Source: Lutimaribacter pacificus (GTDB lineage: Bacteria; Pseudomonadota; Alphaproteobacteria; Rhodobacterales; Rhodobacteraceae). From it: a DNA stretch of 64,000 bases. A program made the translations under genes and the position numbers. The first letter of the stretch is position 1; every line of letters starts with the position of its first letter. This document shows positions 28,298-36,993 of the stretch, piece after piece. The notes beneath the pieces are model-generated. The model ran no database searches, was not told the DNA's origin, and saw nothing but the letters and a program-made list of their open reading frames with translations. The stretch lies in contig NZ_FQZZ01000002.1 of NCBI RefSeq assembly GCF_900142185.1, positions 186,001 to 250,000 on the forward strand, in the 5' to 3' direction.

Positions 28298-28941
28298 CGC
28301 GCCAGCATCCGCAACCCCTGCGTCACGTCCGAGCGCACCGCCAGCCGCAAACCGGGTTCGTCCCCGGCCTTGAGCGCCGAAAGGATCAGCCGGTGATTGT
28401 GCGGCGGTTCCTTCTGGCGCAGCCTGCCGTAAAGCGCGCGCATCGTCGGCCCAAGCTGCAGCCAGACGGTTTCCGCCATCGCCAGCATCGCCGGTGCCTG
28501 CGCGCGCAGGTACAGCGCGCGGTGGAACTCCAGATTCGTGCGGATGTATCCGACCGCATCCTGTTTCACGATCATCTCGGACACGGCGGCGTTGATCGCG
28601 GTCATCCGCTCGATCAGGGCCATATGCGCGCGCGGCAGGGCGCGGCTGGCCAGCTCCACCTCGATCAGCGACCGCAGGGCGGCCAGTTCCTCGATCCGGT
28701 CGTTGCTCAGCTCCGGGGTCGACACCCGGCCCGAGCTGGACAGCGTCAGCGCGCCCTCGGCGACCAGCCGGCGCACCGCTTCGCGCGCCGGCGTCATCGA
28801 CACGCCGAACTCGGTGCCGATACCCCGCAGCGTCAGCGCCTGCCCGGGTGGGATTTCCCCATGCATGATGCGGGTCCGCAGCCCGCGATAGACACGGTCA
28901 TGGGCGGCGGGCGCCGGATCTGGACGGGTGTTCATCAGCAT
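28294..28941 (-). CDS. GntR-family regulator with FCD ligand-binding domain
   Basis: A 215-residue FadR-type GntR regulator. The N-terminal winged helix ([49 protein letters not shown], about residues 15-72) is followed by the helical FCD domain ([44 protein letters not shown]), whose Asp/His pattern normally binds metal and a carboxylate effector. No obvious target gene is beside it; lpxK converges on it and the metallopeptidase gene lies upstream on the same strand. A perfect palindrome sits 9 bases before its start and suggests autoregulation. Effector unknown. Confidence 0.88.
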   Translation of the reverse strand: MLMNTRPDPAPAAHDRVYRGLRTRIMHGEIPPGQALTLRGIGTEFGVSMTPAREAVRRLVAEGALTLSSSGRVSTPELSNDRIEELAALRSLIEVELASRALPRAHMALIERMTAINAAVSEMIVKQDAVGYIRTNLEFHRALYLRAQAPAMLAMAETVWLQLGPTMRALYGRLRQKEPPHNHRLILSALKAGDEPGLRLAVRSDVTQGLRMLAR

Positions 28942-28949
28942 GGTCTATC

Positions 28950-28959
28950 TGTGATCACA
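28950..28959. promoter_or_regulatory. Candidate GntR operator
   Basis: TGTGATCACA is a perfect 10-bp palindrome located in the 31-bp gap between the metallopeptidase gene and the GntR start codon. It fits the TNGTNNNACNA-like half-site layout of FadR-type regulators and would overlap the transcription start or leader of the regulator. Confidence 0.5.
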
Positions 28960-28972
28960 AATCCCGCGCCCG

Positions 28973-29665
28973 TCAATCGGTGAAGCGGTAGCGGTGCAGC
29001 CTGTGCCCGTGTTCGCGCAGCCAGCGCCGCTCGGCCCGGTGATCGCCATAAAGCCTGTCGACCACCGCCCAGAAGGCGGGCGAATGGTTCATTTCGGCCA
29101 GGTGCGCCACCTCGTGCGCGGCAACATAAGCCAGCACGTCCGGCGGCGCCATGATCAACCGCCAGGAAAACATCAGCCTGCCATCCGCCGTGCACGACCC
29201 CCAGCGCGAGCGCGTATCGCGTAGCGTCAACCGGGTATAGGGCCGGCCCAGCGATTCGGCATAACCATCCGCCGCCGTGGCTAGCCGGTCGCGCGCCTGC
29301 TGTTTCAGGAACCCCAGCGCCCGGGCGCCCATGCGCTTGGGCGGGCCCGGCACCTCAAGGGTGTCCGGCCCCAGCACCACCGCCCGGCCTGCACCCGGCG
29401 CAATGCGCCGCATCTGTCCGAGAACGGGCACTTCGGCACCTTGCGAAACAAGGGTTTGCGCACCTTGACCGGCAAGTGTCTTGCGCAGCCAGTCGCCCTT
29501 GGAGCGGGCGAAATCCAGCGCCTCGCGCTCGCTCGCGCCCTGCGGCAAGGTCAGCGTCACCCGCCCGTCGAGCCGCGACACGCGCAGCGAAATCCGCCGC
29601 GCCCGCGCGGATTTCCTGAGCGTCAGCGCAACTGGGGGGTTGCCGGGAAGGACGTGCTGTCCCAT
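28973..29665 (-). CDS. YgjP/DUF45-like M48-type zinc metallopeptidase
   Basis: A 230-residue SprT/YgjP-like protein. The N-terminal half is the strand-rich DUF45 domain (VALTLRKSARARRISLRVSRLDGRVTLTLP, RDTRSRWGSC near residue 150). The C-terminal half carries the zinc motif AAHEVAHLAEMNHSPAFW (HExxH plus the third His) at about residues 178-195. YgjP-type proteins are predicted intracellular peptidases of uncertain substrate. ATG 29665 has GGAGG five bases upstream; an upstream in-frame start at 29716 lacks support. The gene is divergent from the TIGR02300 gene. Confidence 0.84.
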   Translation of the reverse strand: MGQHVLPGNPPVALTLRKSARARRISLRVSRLDGRVTLTLPQGASEREALDFARSKGDWLRKTLAGQGAQTLVSQGAEVPVLGQMRRIAPGAGRAVVLGPDTLEVPGPPKRMGARALGFLKQQARDRLATAADGYAESLGRPYTRLTLRDTRSRWGSCTADGRLMFSWRLIMAPPDVLAYVAAHEVAHLAEMNHSPAFWAVVDRLYGDHRAERRWLREHGHRLHRYRFTD

Positions 29666-29779
29666 ATCGCCTCCGATATCGGTTGCCGCAGGGCTGCGAC
29701 ATAGCCTTTGACACATCTCTGCCGTTATGGCAGGGGACGCGGATTGCCGACAAGATCAGAGTTGCAAAGAGGGATCTCA

Positions 29780-30106
29780 ATGGCCAAGGAAGAATGGGGC
29801 GTCAAGCGCGTGTGCCCGACCACGGGAAAGCGTTTCTATGACCTGAACAAGACGCCGATCGTCAGCCCCTATACGGGTGAAGTGGTCGAGGTCGAAACCG
29901 GCAAGCGCAGCATGATCGCCGCGGATGCCGAGGATTCGCAGACCAAGAAGATGAAAGAGGCCGAGGCGTCGTCGGACGACGATCTGCTGGACGATGATGA
30001 TGTCGACGTGGAACTGGATGACGATATCCTTGACGACGACGATGACGACAATGTCTCGCTCGACGATCTGACCGACGTGGCCGCCGAGGATGGCGACGAC
30101 AGTTGA
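29780..30106 (+). CDS. TIGR02300 family acidic protein
   Basis: A 108-residue alphaproteobacterial protein. The N-terminal part (EEWGVKRVCPTTGKRFYDLNKTPIVSPYTGEVV) has the family's FYDLN signature and resembles a small zinc-ribbon-like fold with one Cys. The C-terminal half is extremely acidic: runs of Asp in LLDDDDVDVELDDDILDDDD. The start ATG 29780 has AGAGGGA upstream. No biochemical function is known for the family. It sits immediately before the tRNA-Ala gene, with a 84-bp gap. Confidence 0.88.
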   Translation: MAKEEWGVKRVCPTTGKRFYDLNKTPIVSPYTGEVVEVETGKRSMIAADAEDSQTKKMKEAEASSDDDLLDDDDVDVELDDDILDDDDDDNVSLDDLTDVAAEDGDDS

Positions 30107-30190
30107 TGGTGCGCGGGCGGAATTTTCCGCTTGATCCCGCCCGCACCTTTGCCTAGATAGCGGCGAACAGGCCGGACGGCCTGCCCGGAT

Positions 30191-30266
<76 letters not shown>

Positions 30267-30275
30267 ATTCGCATT

Positions 30276-30333
30276 TGAAAAGCACCAGATAGTTCTGCCT
30301 TTTTCGTCAGAAGCATTGCCTCTGACCGCGCAG
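30276..30333 (+). repeat. Imperfect direct repeat flanking the DUF4304-like gene, left copy
   Basis: The 58-bp segment begins TGAAAAGCACCAGATAG and ends CCGCGCAG. It aligns with 31274-31330 at about four positions in five, with one gap. It begins 9 bp after the tRNA-Ala CCA end. Confidence 0.7.
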
Positions 30334-30489
30334 CATACCCCGAAGCGGCCGTTCGCTGCGACTGGCGCGGGCGTCGGCAGTGCGGGACAAAGTTAGCTTT
30401 CGCTGCGTTCAAACCAATGGCAGCTTTTTGGGGATTGAAGCCCGATTTGGTCATGGCTAGGGTTTTGTTTGGGTTTCAAAAGTATCCAG

Positions 30490-31041
30490 ATGCAAAGCGA
30501 AGAATTCCAAAATCTATTCGCGACCGAGTTTGTCGAACCTCTTATTGAACAAGGCTTTCGAAAGATTGGGCGCGGCAGCTCTATTCATCACGTCGATGGT
30601 ACTCGTGAACTCCTGATATTAAGGCAAGGAGGGCGGCTTGCCCGACCTGGGTTTGCGCGTTCAGTGATTTGCTTCCGTCACACTTTCTTGCGACCAATCA
30701 ACAGTGAAGATCCTCAAAAGACACCAATCTATGTCGAGGATTGTCCCAGAAAGTTGATCTTCGATGATTTCGGCGGCTGGTTTAGTCCTAAGCTCATCTA
30801 CCGGCCTGAGAACTCGGGAAGTTGGCGAATTCACGACACCAAGTATTCGAATGTCGATGCGCGGATAGTCAGTGGGCGTCTTAGGAAATTGCGTGCACAG
30901 GTGATAAAACGCATTCTGCCATGGGTGCGGTCACTAACGGAGGCGGGCGAGCTTTCGCAAATTAAGAGATTTGGCGAAAACGCCTGGTGTGAGCAACGGT
31001 GGATTGAGGACTATGAGGCTTTCCTATCAACGCAAACTTGA
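30490..31041 (+). CDS. DUF4304-like hypothetical protein in an AT-richer patch
   Basis: A 183-residue protein whose start resembles DUF4304 proteins: EEFQNLFATEFVEPLIEQGFRKIGRG, then ILRQGGRLARPGFARSVICFRHTFLRP. This resemblance is from memory and the family role is unknown. Base composition and codon use (many A/T third positions) differ clearly from the core genes on both sides, which suggests recent acquisition. ATG 30490 has no clear SD; a TTG at 30469 with AGGG upstream is the alternative start. It is a lone gene bracketed by direct repeats at 30276 and 31274. Confidence 0.6.
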   Translation: MQSEEFQNLFATEFVEPLIEQGFRKIGRGSSIHHVDGTRELLILRQGGRLARPGFARSVICFRHTFLRPINSEDPQKTPIYVEDCPRKLIFDDFGGWFSPKLIYRPENSGSWRIHDTKYSNVDARIVSGRLRKLRAQVIKRILPWVRSLTEAGELSQIKRFGENAWCEQRWIEDYEAFLSTQT

Positions 31042-31273
31042 AAGCTGCCGTTGATATGCGCGGCAGCGTCGGTCAATCTGGGCTCGTTCCTGCCCTTCGC
31101 CACGATTTGCCTGAACGGCAGCTTCGAGTGCAGGCGGCCGCGATGTGACACATGAGAGGCAAGCCTTTCTGACGAAAGAGGCAAACTCGACTCCGCGCCG
31201 AGATTTTGCCGCTCTGTTTTCAAACGAGATTTTTGCGCCCCGGAGGCAGAACTATGTGACCCCCGCCATCTGC

Positions 31274-31330
31274 TGAAAAGCACCGGATAGGTATGCCTTG
31301 CTCGTCAGAGGATTTGTCTCTGTCGCGCAG
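31274..31330 (+). repeat. Imperfect direct repeat flanking the DUF4304-like gene, right copy
   Basis: Begins TGAAAAGCACCGGATAG and ends TGTCGCGCAG; same orientation as the left copy, almost exactly 1 kb away. Its 3' part overlaps the end of the truncated PAP2 gene (31305-31763). Confidence 0.7.
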
Positions 31331-31763
31331 ACCGGTGCTGTTTTCCCTTCCAAGATTCACTCTGCTTCGATCTGCGCCCTTGGCCCACCCTCTGAGTGAG
31401 GATGAGGCGAAAAAGGATAATGAAGACGAGAGCGCAAGGCAGCCAGGCCAATACGACACCGGAGAGGTAGTGGCCTCCGAAGGCGATGCGATTGATTGAG
31501 ACAGCGAAGGCATAGAAAGCCGACAGTGCAGTGACGGCCGTCCAGATGCGGCGGGGCGCCATCAGTGCCGCTGCCACCAACCAAGCAGCGAAAGACGCCT
31601 CGCCATTGACGAAGGAGCAGTTACTATCGCACCAGTCGCTGATGCCCCAGACTTTCTGGAGCGGAGCCTCGCCGCCAAACAGGTCCGTCGCTATCGGTTG
31701 CGGCCGGCGCCAAATCCACATTGACAGACCAGTGCGCGCGCGGGAAGAACGTGCTATGCGCAT
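31305..31763 (-). pseudogene. N-terminally truncated PAP2-superfamily phosphatase (lipid phosphatase type)
   Basis: The 152-residue reading frame matches only the C-terminal half of a PAP2 membrane phosphatase: ETDLFGGEAPxQ-like IATDLFGGEAPLQKVW, CSFVNGEASFAAWLVAAAL, SINRIAFGGHYLSGVVLAWLPCALVFIILFRLIL. The usual N-terminal membrane helices (about 100 residues) are missing, and their place is taken by the divergent response-regulator gene, whose start at 31756 it overlaps. The third motif reads RIAFGGHYLSG, keeping the nucleophilic His but replacing the Asp of the charge relay by Gly. The gene is therefore probably non-functional. Intact relatives often sit beside such two-component genes. Confidence 0.65.
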
Positions 31764-32433
31764 TCTCCTGGCGGAAGACGATCACCCACTTGCCGACGTC
31801 CTCGCTCGCCGCCTCGCGGAGGCGGGGCATGCCGTGGATGTCTTTCCCTCGGTTGCCGACGCCGAGGCGGCCTGGAGCGTGGCGGTCTATGACTTGGCCA
31901 TTATCGACGTGATGCTGGAGGACGGCGACGGTCGCACATTGATCAAGACAATCCGAGCCGCAGGGTTGACGACGCCGACGCTCATATTGTCTGCGCGTGA
32001 CGAGATCGGAGATCGCGTGACCGGCCTGGATGCGGGGGCCGACGACTACCTGGTCAAGCCCTTCGCGACAGACGAACTCCTGGCGCGGTTACGGGCGCTG
32101 GGCCGGCGCACCGGTGAACCGGCCGCCCCCGAGTTCCAGATCGGCAACTTGGTCTACACGCCCCAAACCGCCACCCTCATCGTTGCAGATCGGCCTGTGC
32201 AACTGACAGCTCGTGAGCACGCCGCCCTGGATCGGCTGCTGCGCGCCGGGGGCCGGATAACGCCGAAGCGCCGAATGGGCGAGTACCTCTACGCCTTCCA
32301 TCACGACTGGTCGGACAACGCGGTGGAGGCGGTGATCCATCGACTGCGCAAGAAGCTCTCCGGCGCGGGCGCGACCGTCGAATTGAAGGCGCTGCGCGGC
32401 CTCGGCTACGTGCTGATTGAGGCCCCGGAATGA
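31756..32433 (+). CDS. OmpR-family response regulator
   Basis: A 225-residue two-domain regulator. Receiver domain: acidic pocket LLAEDDHPL, phosphoacceptor Asp51 in DLAIIDVMLEDGDG, conserved Thr/Ser in TLILSARDE and Lys in LVKPF (about residue 101). A winged-helix DNA-binding domain follows (VQLTAREHAALDRLLRAGGRI, VHRLRKKL-like AVIHRLRKKLSG, LRGLGYVL). The start ATG 31756 is the one that begins the receiver domain; the frame is open upstream without homology. The stop overlaps the kinase start by four bases. In relatives, such pairs regulate envelope lipid genes, which fits the PAP2 remnant next door (inference). Confidence 0.92.
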   Translation: MRILLAEDDHPLADVLARRLAEAGHAVDVFPSVADAEAAWSVAVYDLAIIDVMLEDGDGRTLIKTIRAAGLTTPTLILSARDEIGDRVTGLDAGADDYLVKPFATDELLARLRALGRRTGEPAAPEFQIGNLVYTPQTATLIVADRPVQLTAREHAALDRLLRAGGRITPKRRMGEYLYAFHHDWSDNAVEAVIHRLRKKLSGAGATVELKALRGLGYVLIEAPE

Positions 32434-33824
32434 GCCGGCCATATCGCCTCGACGTCAGGCTTGCGGTTATCGTCACGGCGATGTCGGCCTTGACCTTGTT
32501 CACGGCTGGGACTGTCCTGACGCTGGAGTTCACGCGCGAACAGTTCGCAATCGAGGAGCGCGGGTTGTCCTCGCAGGTCGAGGAGTGGGTGGCCCTGGTC
32601 CGACGAGAGGCCGATGGCTCCGTCGCCTTTGAGCGACCTGATGAGACGACGCAAAATCTGGACCCGCCCTATACCGGTCTCCTGTCGGGTGCGCGGCCCA
32701 TCTATGGATACGCGGTCGTCGATGCGGGCGGACGCGTTCTTGATAGCTCGACGGCCAAGGCCCCGGCCGGTGGGCCCGGCCCCATAACATCGACGCCCGT
32801 ATTGTCGAGTGGACCAGCGTTGGACGGTTCCGGTCCACTGCTCATCGGCGAGCTCTACGCCCCGGAGGCCGGCGTCTGGCTGCGGGTGGCGCGCGCGCGG
32901 TCGGACGTGGACGCCTTGGCCAACACCTTCTTCGCGCAGCTCCTGAAAGAGATGGGCTGGGCCGCCTTGCTGCTGTTGATTGTGACGATCATTACGGCCG
33001 TGGCGATCGTGCGCGTCAGCCTCCGCGGCCTGCTACGGGTGGCCGCTCAAGCGGAACGAATCACGTTTGATAACCTCCACCAGGAGCGCCTCGACGGCGA
33101 GGCGGCGCCGGCGGAGGTCCAGCCTTTCATCGCGGCCGTCAACAAGGCACTCGACAGCATCCAGGCGGGGGGCAGCGCCCAACGCGATTTTTCCATCCAT
33201 GCCGCCCATGAGTTGCGAACACCTTTGGCGGATCTCCGTCTGCGACTGGAGGGGCTGCCCTCAGGTGAGGATCGGACAGCGGCAATACGCGACGCCGATG
33301 CGATGGCGCGCCTGTTCGAGCAGCTTTTGCATATTGCCCGTCTCGATGGTGGCGTCGCATTGCACCTTAAGCCACTCGACCTGTCCAAGGTCGTCGCGAA
33401 GGTACTGCACGAGGTCGTGCCGCGTCTCGTGTCGGGAGGCTGGCCGGTCGAGGCGGACGGTCTGGACAGGCCCGTCCGCGTCATCGGCGATCCGACCTTG
33501 ATCGCGCTCGTCATGCGCAACCTGCTTGAGAACGTCCGCAAACACACCCCGACCGGAACGCAGGTGATGGTCCAGGTCAGCGATGACGGTGTCGTCTCCT
33601 TTCAGGACACGGGCCACGGACCGCCTCCCCGCTTCCCCGAACGCGACTTTGCCCGATTCGCGCGTGGCTCGGACGACGCAAGAGCCGGCAGCGGTCTTGG
33701 CCTGGCGATCTGCGAGACAGCGATGCGTCGCATGGGTGGGACCTTCCGACTGGACCGTTCCCGAGACGGTTGTCAGTTCGTGATGACCTTCCAGAAGGCA
33801 CCAGCCGATCGAAACGCCTCCTAA
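32430..33824 (+). CDS. Membrane sensor histidine kinase
   Basis: A 464-residue class I histidine kinase. Two membrane segments (about residues 11-33 and 175-197) enclose a periplasmic sensor region of about 140 residues. A HAMP-like linker is followed by the H box SIHAAHELRTPLADLRLRLEG (His260), the N box VMRNLLENVRKHTPTGTQ, the G1 box QDTGHGPPP and the G2 box GSGLGLAICETAM. The four-base overlap with the response regulator gene shows they form one unit. The signal sensed is not known. Confidence 0.92.
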   Translation: MSRPYRLDVRLAVIVTAMSALTLFTAGTVLTLEFTREQFAIEERGLSSQVEEWVALVRREADGSVAFERPDETTQNLDPPYTGLLSGARPIYGYAVVDAGGRVLDSSTAKAPAGGPGPITSTPVLSSGPALDGSGPLLIGELYAPEAGVWLRVARARSDVDALANTFFAQLLKEMGWAALLLLIVTIITAVAIVRVSLRGLLRVAAQAERITFDNLHQERLDGEAAPAEVQPFIAAVNKALDSIQAGGSAQRDFSIHAAHELRTPLADLRLRLEGLPSGEDRTAAIRDADAMARLFEQLLHIARLDGGVALHLKPLDLSKVVAKVLHEVVPRLVSGGWPVEADGLDRPVRVIGDPTLIALVMRNLLENVRKHTPTGTQVMVQVSDDGVVSFQDTGHGPPPRFPERDFARFARGSDDARAGSGLGLAICETAMRRMGGTFRLDRSRDGCQFVMTFQKAPADRNAS

Positions 33825-34052
33825 AAGCGGCTCATCAGGTCCTATCAGAACGGGTTCTGTGCCAGTCTCCGAGCTGCCCGGTTGCTTATCATTGCTGCCG
33901 GCGCCTTCGCGCCACAGCGAATGGCGGTTCCCCTCGCCTCAGATATTGAGGTTATGGATACCTTCTGTCGCAGGTTTTTCGGGAAGAACGGGGTGTGGCG
34001 GCGTAATTTTCTGGCTATCCACGATGTTGCAAGAAAAATAACTTTCAAAATC

Positions 34053-34071
34053 TATAATAACGTATATTATA
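34053..34071. promoter_or_regulatory. AT-rich inverted repeat before the Lrp-family gene
   Basis: TATAATA and TATTATA, perfect 7-bp arms around a 5-base centre, end six bases before the ATG at 34077. It can serve as an autoregulatory operator of the AsnC/Lrp-type protein; the left arm also resembles a -10 element (TATAAT). Confidence 0.5.
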
Positions 34072-34076
34072 AGGCC

Positions 34077-34526
34077 ATGGATGACATCGACCTTAAAATA
34101 ATCGGCCTTCTGGCCCTGGATGCGAAAAGATCGCTGGCCGATATAGGTGGCAGCGTCGGGCTGTCCCCGTCCAGCGTGAATGAACGTATCCGGCGCCTGA
34201 CGGCCTCGGGTGCCATCCGGCAGTTCACGGTGGATCTCGATCCGGCGGCCATGGGGGTGCAGACGCTGGTGTTCGTCTGGATCGCCCTGCGCGAGGACGC
34301 GGATGAAGCCGCTTTTCGGGACTACGCCGCACGCCATCCGCTGATTCTTGAATGCCACCATGTCACCGGGGCCTGGGCCTATCTGGTGAAACTTCGCGTG
34401 GGCGCACCGCCCGAGATCGAGGGGTTTCTGGCCGAGTTGAAGGCGCATCGGTATCTCGGGCGCAGCGAAACCGTCATTGCCCTGTCCTCGCCCGTGCCGG
34501 GACCGTTCGTCCCCAAGGAGAGCTGA
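34077..34526 (+). CDS. Lrp/AsnC-family transcriptional regulator
   Basis: A 149-residue feast/famine regulator: N-terminal helix-turn-helix (DLKIIGLLALDAKRSLADIGGSVGLSPSSVNERIRRL), then the RAM ligand-binding domain (VFVWIALREDADEAAFRDYAARHPLILECHHVTGAWAYLVKLRV). Members bind amino acids and control their transport or metabolism. The gene is followed after two bases by a LysE-family exporter, so it probably controls export of an amino acid. ATG 34077 is preferred; the in-frame region before it has no homology and low GC. Confidence 0.92.
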   Translation: MDDIDLKIIGLLALDAKRSLADIGGSVGLSPSSVNERIRRLTASGAIRQFTVDLDPAAMGVQTLVFVWIALREDADEAAFRDYAARHPLILECHHVTGAWAYLVKLRVGAPPEIEGFLAELKAHRYLGRSETVIALSSPVPGPFVPKES

Positions 34527-34528
34527 CG

Positions 34529-35143
34529 ATGGAGCCTGTGCTTTTCCTGAAGTCCGTTCTTCTCGGGCTGGCCATTGCCGCGCCGCTTGGGCCGATCGGG
34601 GCGCTGTGCATCAACCGGACGCTGGAGCGGGGTTTCGTCGCCGGGGCCGCGGGCGGTCTGGGGACGGCGCTGGCCGATGGTGTCTATGCGACGCTGGCCG
34701 CTATGGGGTTCGCGGCGTTCTCGGGCGTGCTGGCGCAGATCGACATCCCGCTGCGGCTGGTTGGCGGGGCGTTCATGCTGTGGCTGGGCTGGAAAAGCCT
34801 GACGCCGAAACCGCCCCGCGCTGCGGCGAAGGTTTCGGCGCGCGATCTGCTGGGCACGACGGTGGCGACGTTCCTGCTGACGATCACCAATCCGATGACG
34901 ATCCTGTCCTTCGCTGCCCTCTTCGCCGGGCTGGGGTTGGCCTCGGCCTCGGGGTTTGCGGGTGCCGGGCCGGTGGTGGCAGGGGTCTTTGCCGGGTCGA
35001 TGCTGTGGTGGTGTATCCTCAGCGGCGGTGTCGCGCTGGTGCATCACCGCCTTCCCGACGGTTTCACGACCTGGGTATCCCGCCTGTCCGGCGCGGTGCT
35101 GATCGGCTTTGGCCTGTGGGCCGTGGCGTCGGCTTTTGCGTGA
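34529..35143 (+). CDS. LysE/RhtB-family amino acid exporter
   Basis: A 204-residue inner-membrane exporter with about six hydrophobic helices. The family signature GLAIAAPLGPIGALCINRTLERGF (normally G-x-x-x-GP near the first helix) is at residues 12-36; TNPMTILSFAALFAG is at about 119-133. LysE-type proteins export basic or other amino acids by a proton-coupled mechanism. It forms a two-gene unit with the Lrp-type regulator (stop 34526, start 34529). It converges on the ABC transporter genes. Substrate not determinable. Confidence 0.9.
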   Translation: MEPVLFLKSVLLGLAIAAPLGPIGALCINRTLERGFVAGAAGGLGTALADGVYATLAAMGFAAFSGVLAQIDIPLRLVGGAFMLWLGWKSLTPKPPRAAAKVSARDLLGTTVATFLLTITNPMTILSFAALFAGLGLASASGFAGAGPVVAGVFAGSMLWWCILSGGVALVHHRLPDGFTTWVSRLSGAVLIGFGLWAVASAFA

Positions 35144-35179
35144 TCTGGGATCGCCCGGTCACAAGGACCGTGCGGGCGT

Positions 35180-35974
35180 TCACAGCCGTGGTACCGACTG
35201 GATCAACCTTTGTGTATATGCGTTCTGCGGATGGTCCAGCACCGCCGTCTTTTCCCCGAATTCCACCACCTCGCCATCATATACCACCATCACGCGGTCA
35301 CAGAGATAATCGACGACCGAAATGTCATGCGTGATGAAGATGATCGACACGCCGATGCGATCCCGCAGATCGAGCAACATGTTGAGGATTTGCATCTGCA
35401 CCGACACATCCAGTGCCGAGACCGCCTCGTCGGCCAGCAGGAAAGCCGGCTCCATGACCAGCGCGCGGGCGATACAGATGCGCTGGCGTTGCCCGCCCGA
35501 GAACTGAAACGGATATTTCCTGGCGTCCTGCGGTGTGAGGCCGACCAGAGAGAGTGTTTCCGCAACCCGTTCTTCCCGTTCCGCGCGCGGGACATTGGCG
35601 ATGGCGAGGCCCTCGGCCACCGCGTCGCCGACGCACATCCGGGGGTTCAGCGATGCGTAGGGGTCCTGGAACACCATCTGGATGCCCCTGTTCACGGCGG
35701 AAACGGTCGGTGCGCCCGGCCCGAACAGGGTTCGTGCCCCCAGGGCAAGGCTGCCTCCGTCCGCCTCCTCGAGCCCGACCAGAATGCGGGCAAGGGTGGA
35801 TTTTCCGCATCCGCTTTCGCCGACGATGCCGAAAATCTCACCGGGCGTGACCTCGAAACTGACGCCTTTCAGGGCCCGTGTTTCGGATGCCGGGGAAAAC
35901 AGGCCGTTTGATCGGCGAAAGGTCTTGCGGATATCCGTTGCGACGAGCGTATCGTTTGGTGTCGTACCGGTCAT
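35180..35974 (-). CDS. Peptide ABC transporter ATP-binding subunit (DppF/OppF type)
   Basis: A 264-residue ATPase of the dipeptide/oligopeptide importer family. Walker A GIVGESGCGKSTLARILVG (about residues 52-70), Q-loop FQDPYASLNPRM, signature LSGGQ-type FSGGQRQRICIARALVMEPAFLLADEAVSALDVS with Walker B, and the switch HDISVVDY. It is the last gene of the dpp-like operon (start overlaps the DppD-type stop by four bases). The C-terminal solute-specific motif is shorter than in the DppD-type subunit, as usual. Confidence 0.92.
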   Translation of the reverse strand: MTGTTPNDTLVATDIRKTFRRSNGLFSPASETRALKGVSFEVTPGEIFGIVGESGCGKSTLARILVGLEEADGGSLALGARTLFGPGAPTVSAVNRGIQMVFQDPYASLNPRMCVGDAVAEGLAIANVPRAEREERVAETLSLVGLTPQDARKYPFQFSGGQRQRICIARALVMEPAFLLADEAVSALDVSVQMQILNMLLDLRDRIGVSIIFITHDISVVDYLCDRVMVVYDGEVVEFGEKTAVLDHPQNAYTQRLIQSVPRL

Positions 35975-36993
35975 GTGAGGGGCCTCAGGCAGCGTATCGT
36001 CCAGTCCCCGTCCCGCTCCTCAATCGGGATGGAACCTGCGGCGCAGTCGGTACCGGCGTATTCGCAGCGGTCCTTGAAGCGGCAGCCGGGGGGCCATTCA
36101 AGCGGAGAGGGCACCGCCCCCGCAATCCCGCTGCGGCGCTCATCGCCGATCCGGCGGCGCGGCACGCAGTTCAGAAGTGCCGCGGTATAGGGATGGGCAG
36201 AGCGGCCGATGACCTTTTCTTCCGGCCCGGATTCCATAAGGACACCTCCGTAGAGCACGCCGACCGTTTCGGCATATTGATGCACAAGGGACAGATCGTG
36301 CGAGATGAACAGGACGGACAGCCGGTGCTTTTCCTTCAGCCGATAGATGATCTCCATCACCTCGCGCTGGATCGTGACGTCGAGCGCGGTTGTCGGTTCG
36401 TCGGCAATGAGCAGGGTGGGATTGTTGGCCAGCGCCATTGCGATCATCGCCCGCTGCCGCATTCCGCCCGAAAGCTCGTGAGGATAGAGCATCGCGGTTT
36501 TCGCCGGTTCGGCAAAGCGCACCTCGGACAGCAGTTCCTTGATGCGGTCGAGCCGTGCCTTTCGGCCCAGGTCGCTGTGAATTTCCAGCGTCTCCTCGAT
36601 CTGTCGTCCGATGGGCATGAGCGGATCGAGCGACGTCATCGGCTCCTGAAAGATCATCGAGATGGCGCCGCCCCGCAGCTTGCGCATCTCGGCTTCGGGC
36701 AGATCGGCCAGCGGCCTGCCCTGAAAGCTCAGCTCGCCTTCGACCTCAAGCATGTGGCGGGGCAGCAGACGCATGATCGCCCGGGCGATCATCGTCTTGC
36801 CGGACCCGCTTTCGCCGACCAGAGCGAAGAATTCGCCGTGGGCGATATCAAAGGAAACGTCCGAGACGATGCGAATCCTCTTCTGGCCGTTGCGCGCAAA
36901 GATGGAAAGGTTGCGGGCGGAAAAGACCGGCTTTTCCGCTTCGGCGGGTTCGGTTCCGGGCATCGGTTCAGGGGTTCCAGGTTGCACTGTCAT
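35971..36993 (-). CDS. Peptide ABC transporter ATP-binding subunit (DppD/OppD type)
   Basis: A 340-residue ATPase: Walker [19 protein letters not shown]-loop [13 protein letters not shown], signature [34 protein letters not shown], and switch [11 protein letters not shown]. The C-terminal oligopeptide/dipeptide region has the Cys-containing pattern [17 protein letters not shown], which in relatives binds an iron-sulphur cluster. ATG 36993 overlaps the permease stop by four bases; upstream in-frame residues are antisense noise. It pairs with the DppF-type subunit to drive peptide import. Confidence 0.92.
   Translation of the reverse strand: MTVQPGTPEPMPGTEPAEAEKPVFSARNLSIFARNGQKRIRIVSDVSFDIAHGEFFALVGESGSGKTMIARAIMRLLPRHMLEVEGELSFQGRPLADLPEAEMRKLRGGAISMIFQEPMTSLDPLMPIGRQIEETLEIHSDLGRKARLDRIKELLSEVRFAEPAKTAMLYPHELSGGMRQRAMIAMALANNPTLLIADEPTTALDVTIQREVMEIIYRLKEKHRLSVLFISHDLSLVHQYAETVGVLYGGVLMESGPEEKVIGRSAHPYTAALLNCVPRRRIGDERRSGIAGAVPSPLEWPPGCRFKDRCEYAGTDCAAGSIPIEERDGDWTIRCLRPLT

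Noticed and set aside
33841-33880. A possible partial copy of the tRNA-Ala 3' end (GGGTTC...CCAGTCTCC)
   Set aside because: Too few matching bases and needs gaps; not enough to call an attachment site.
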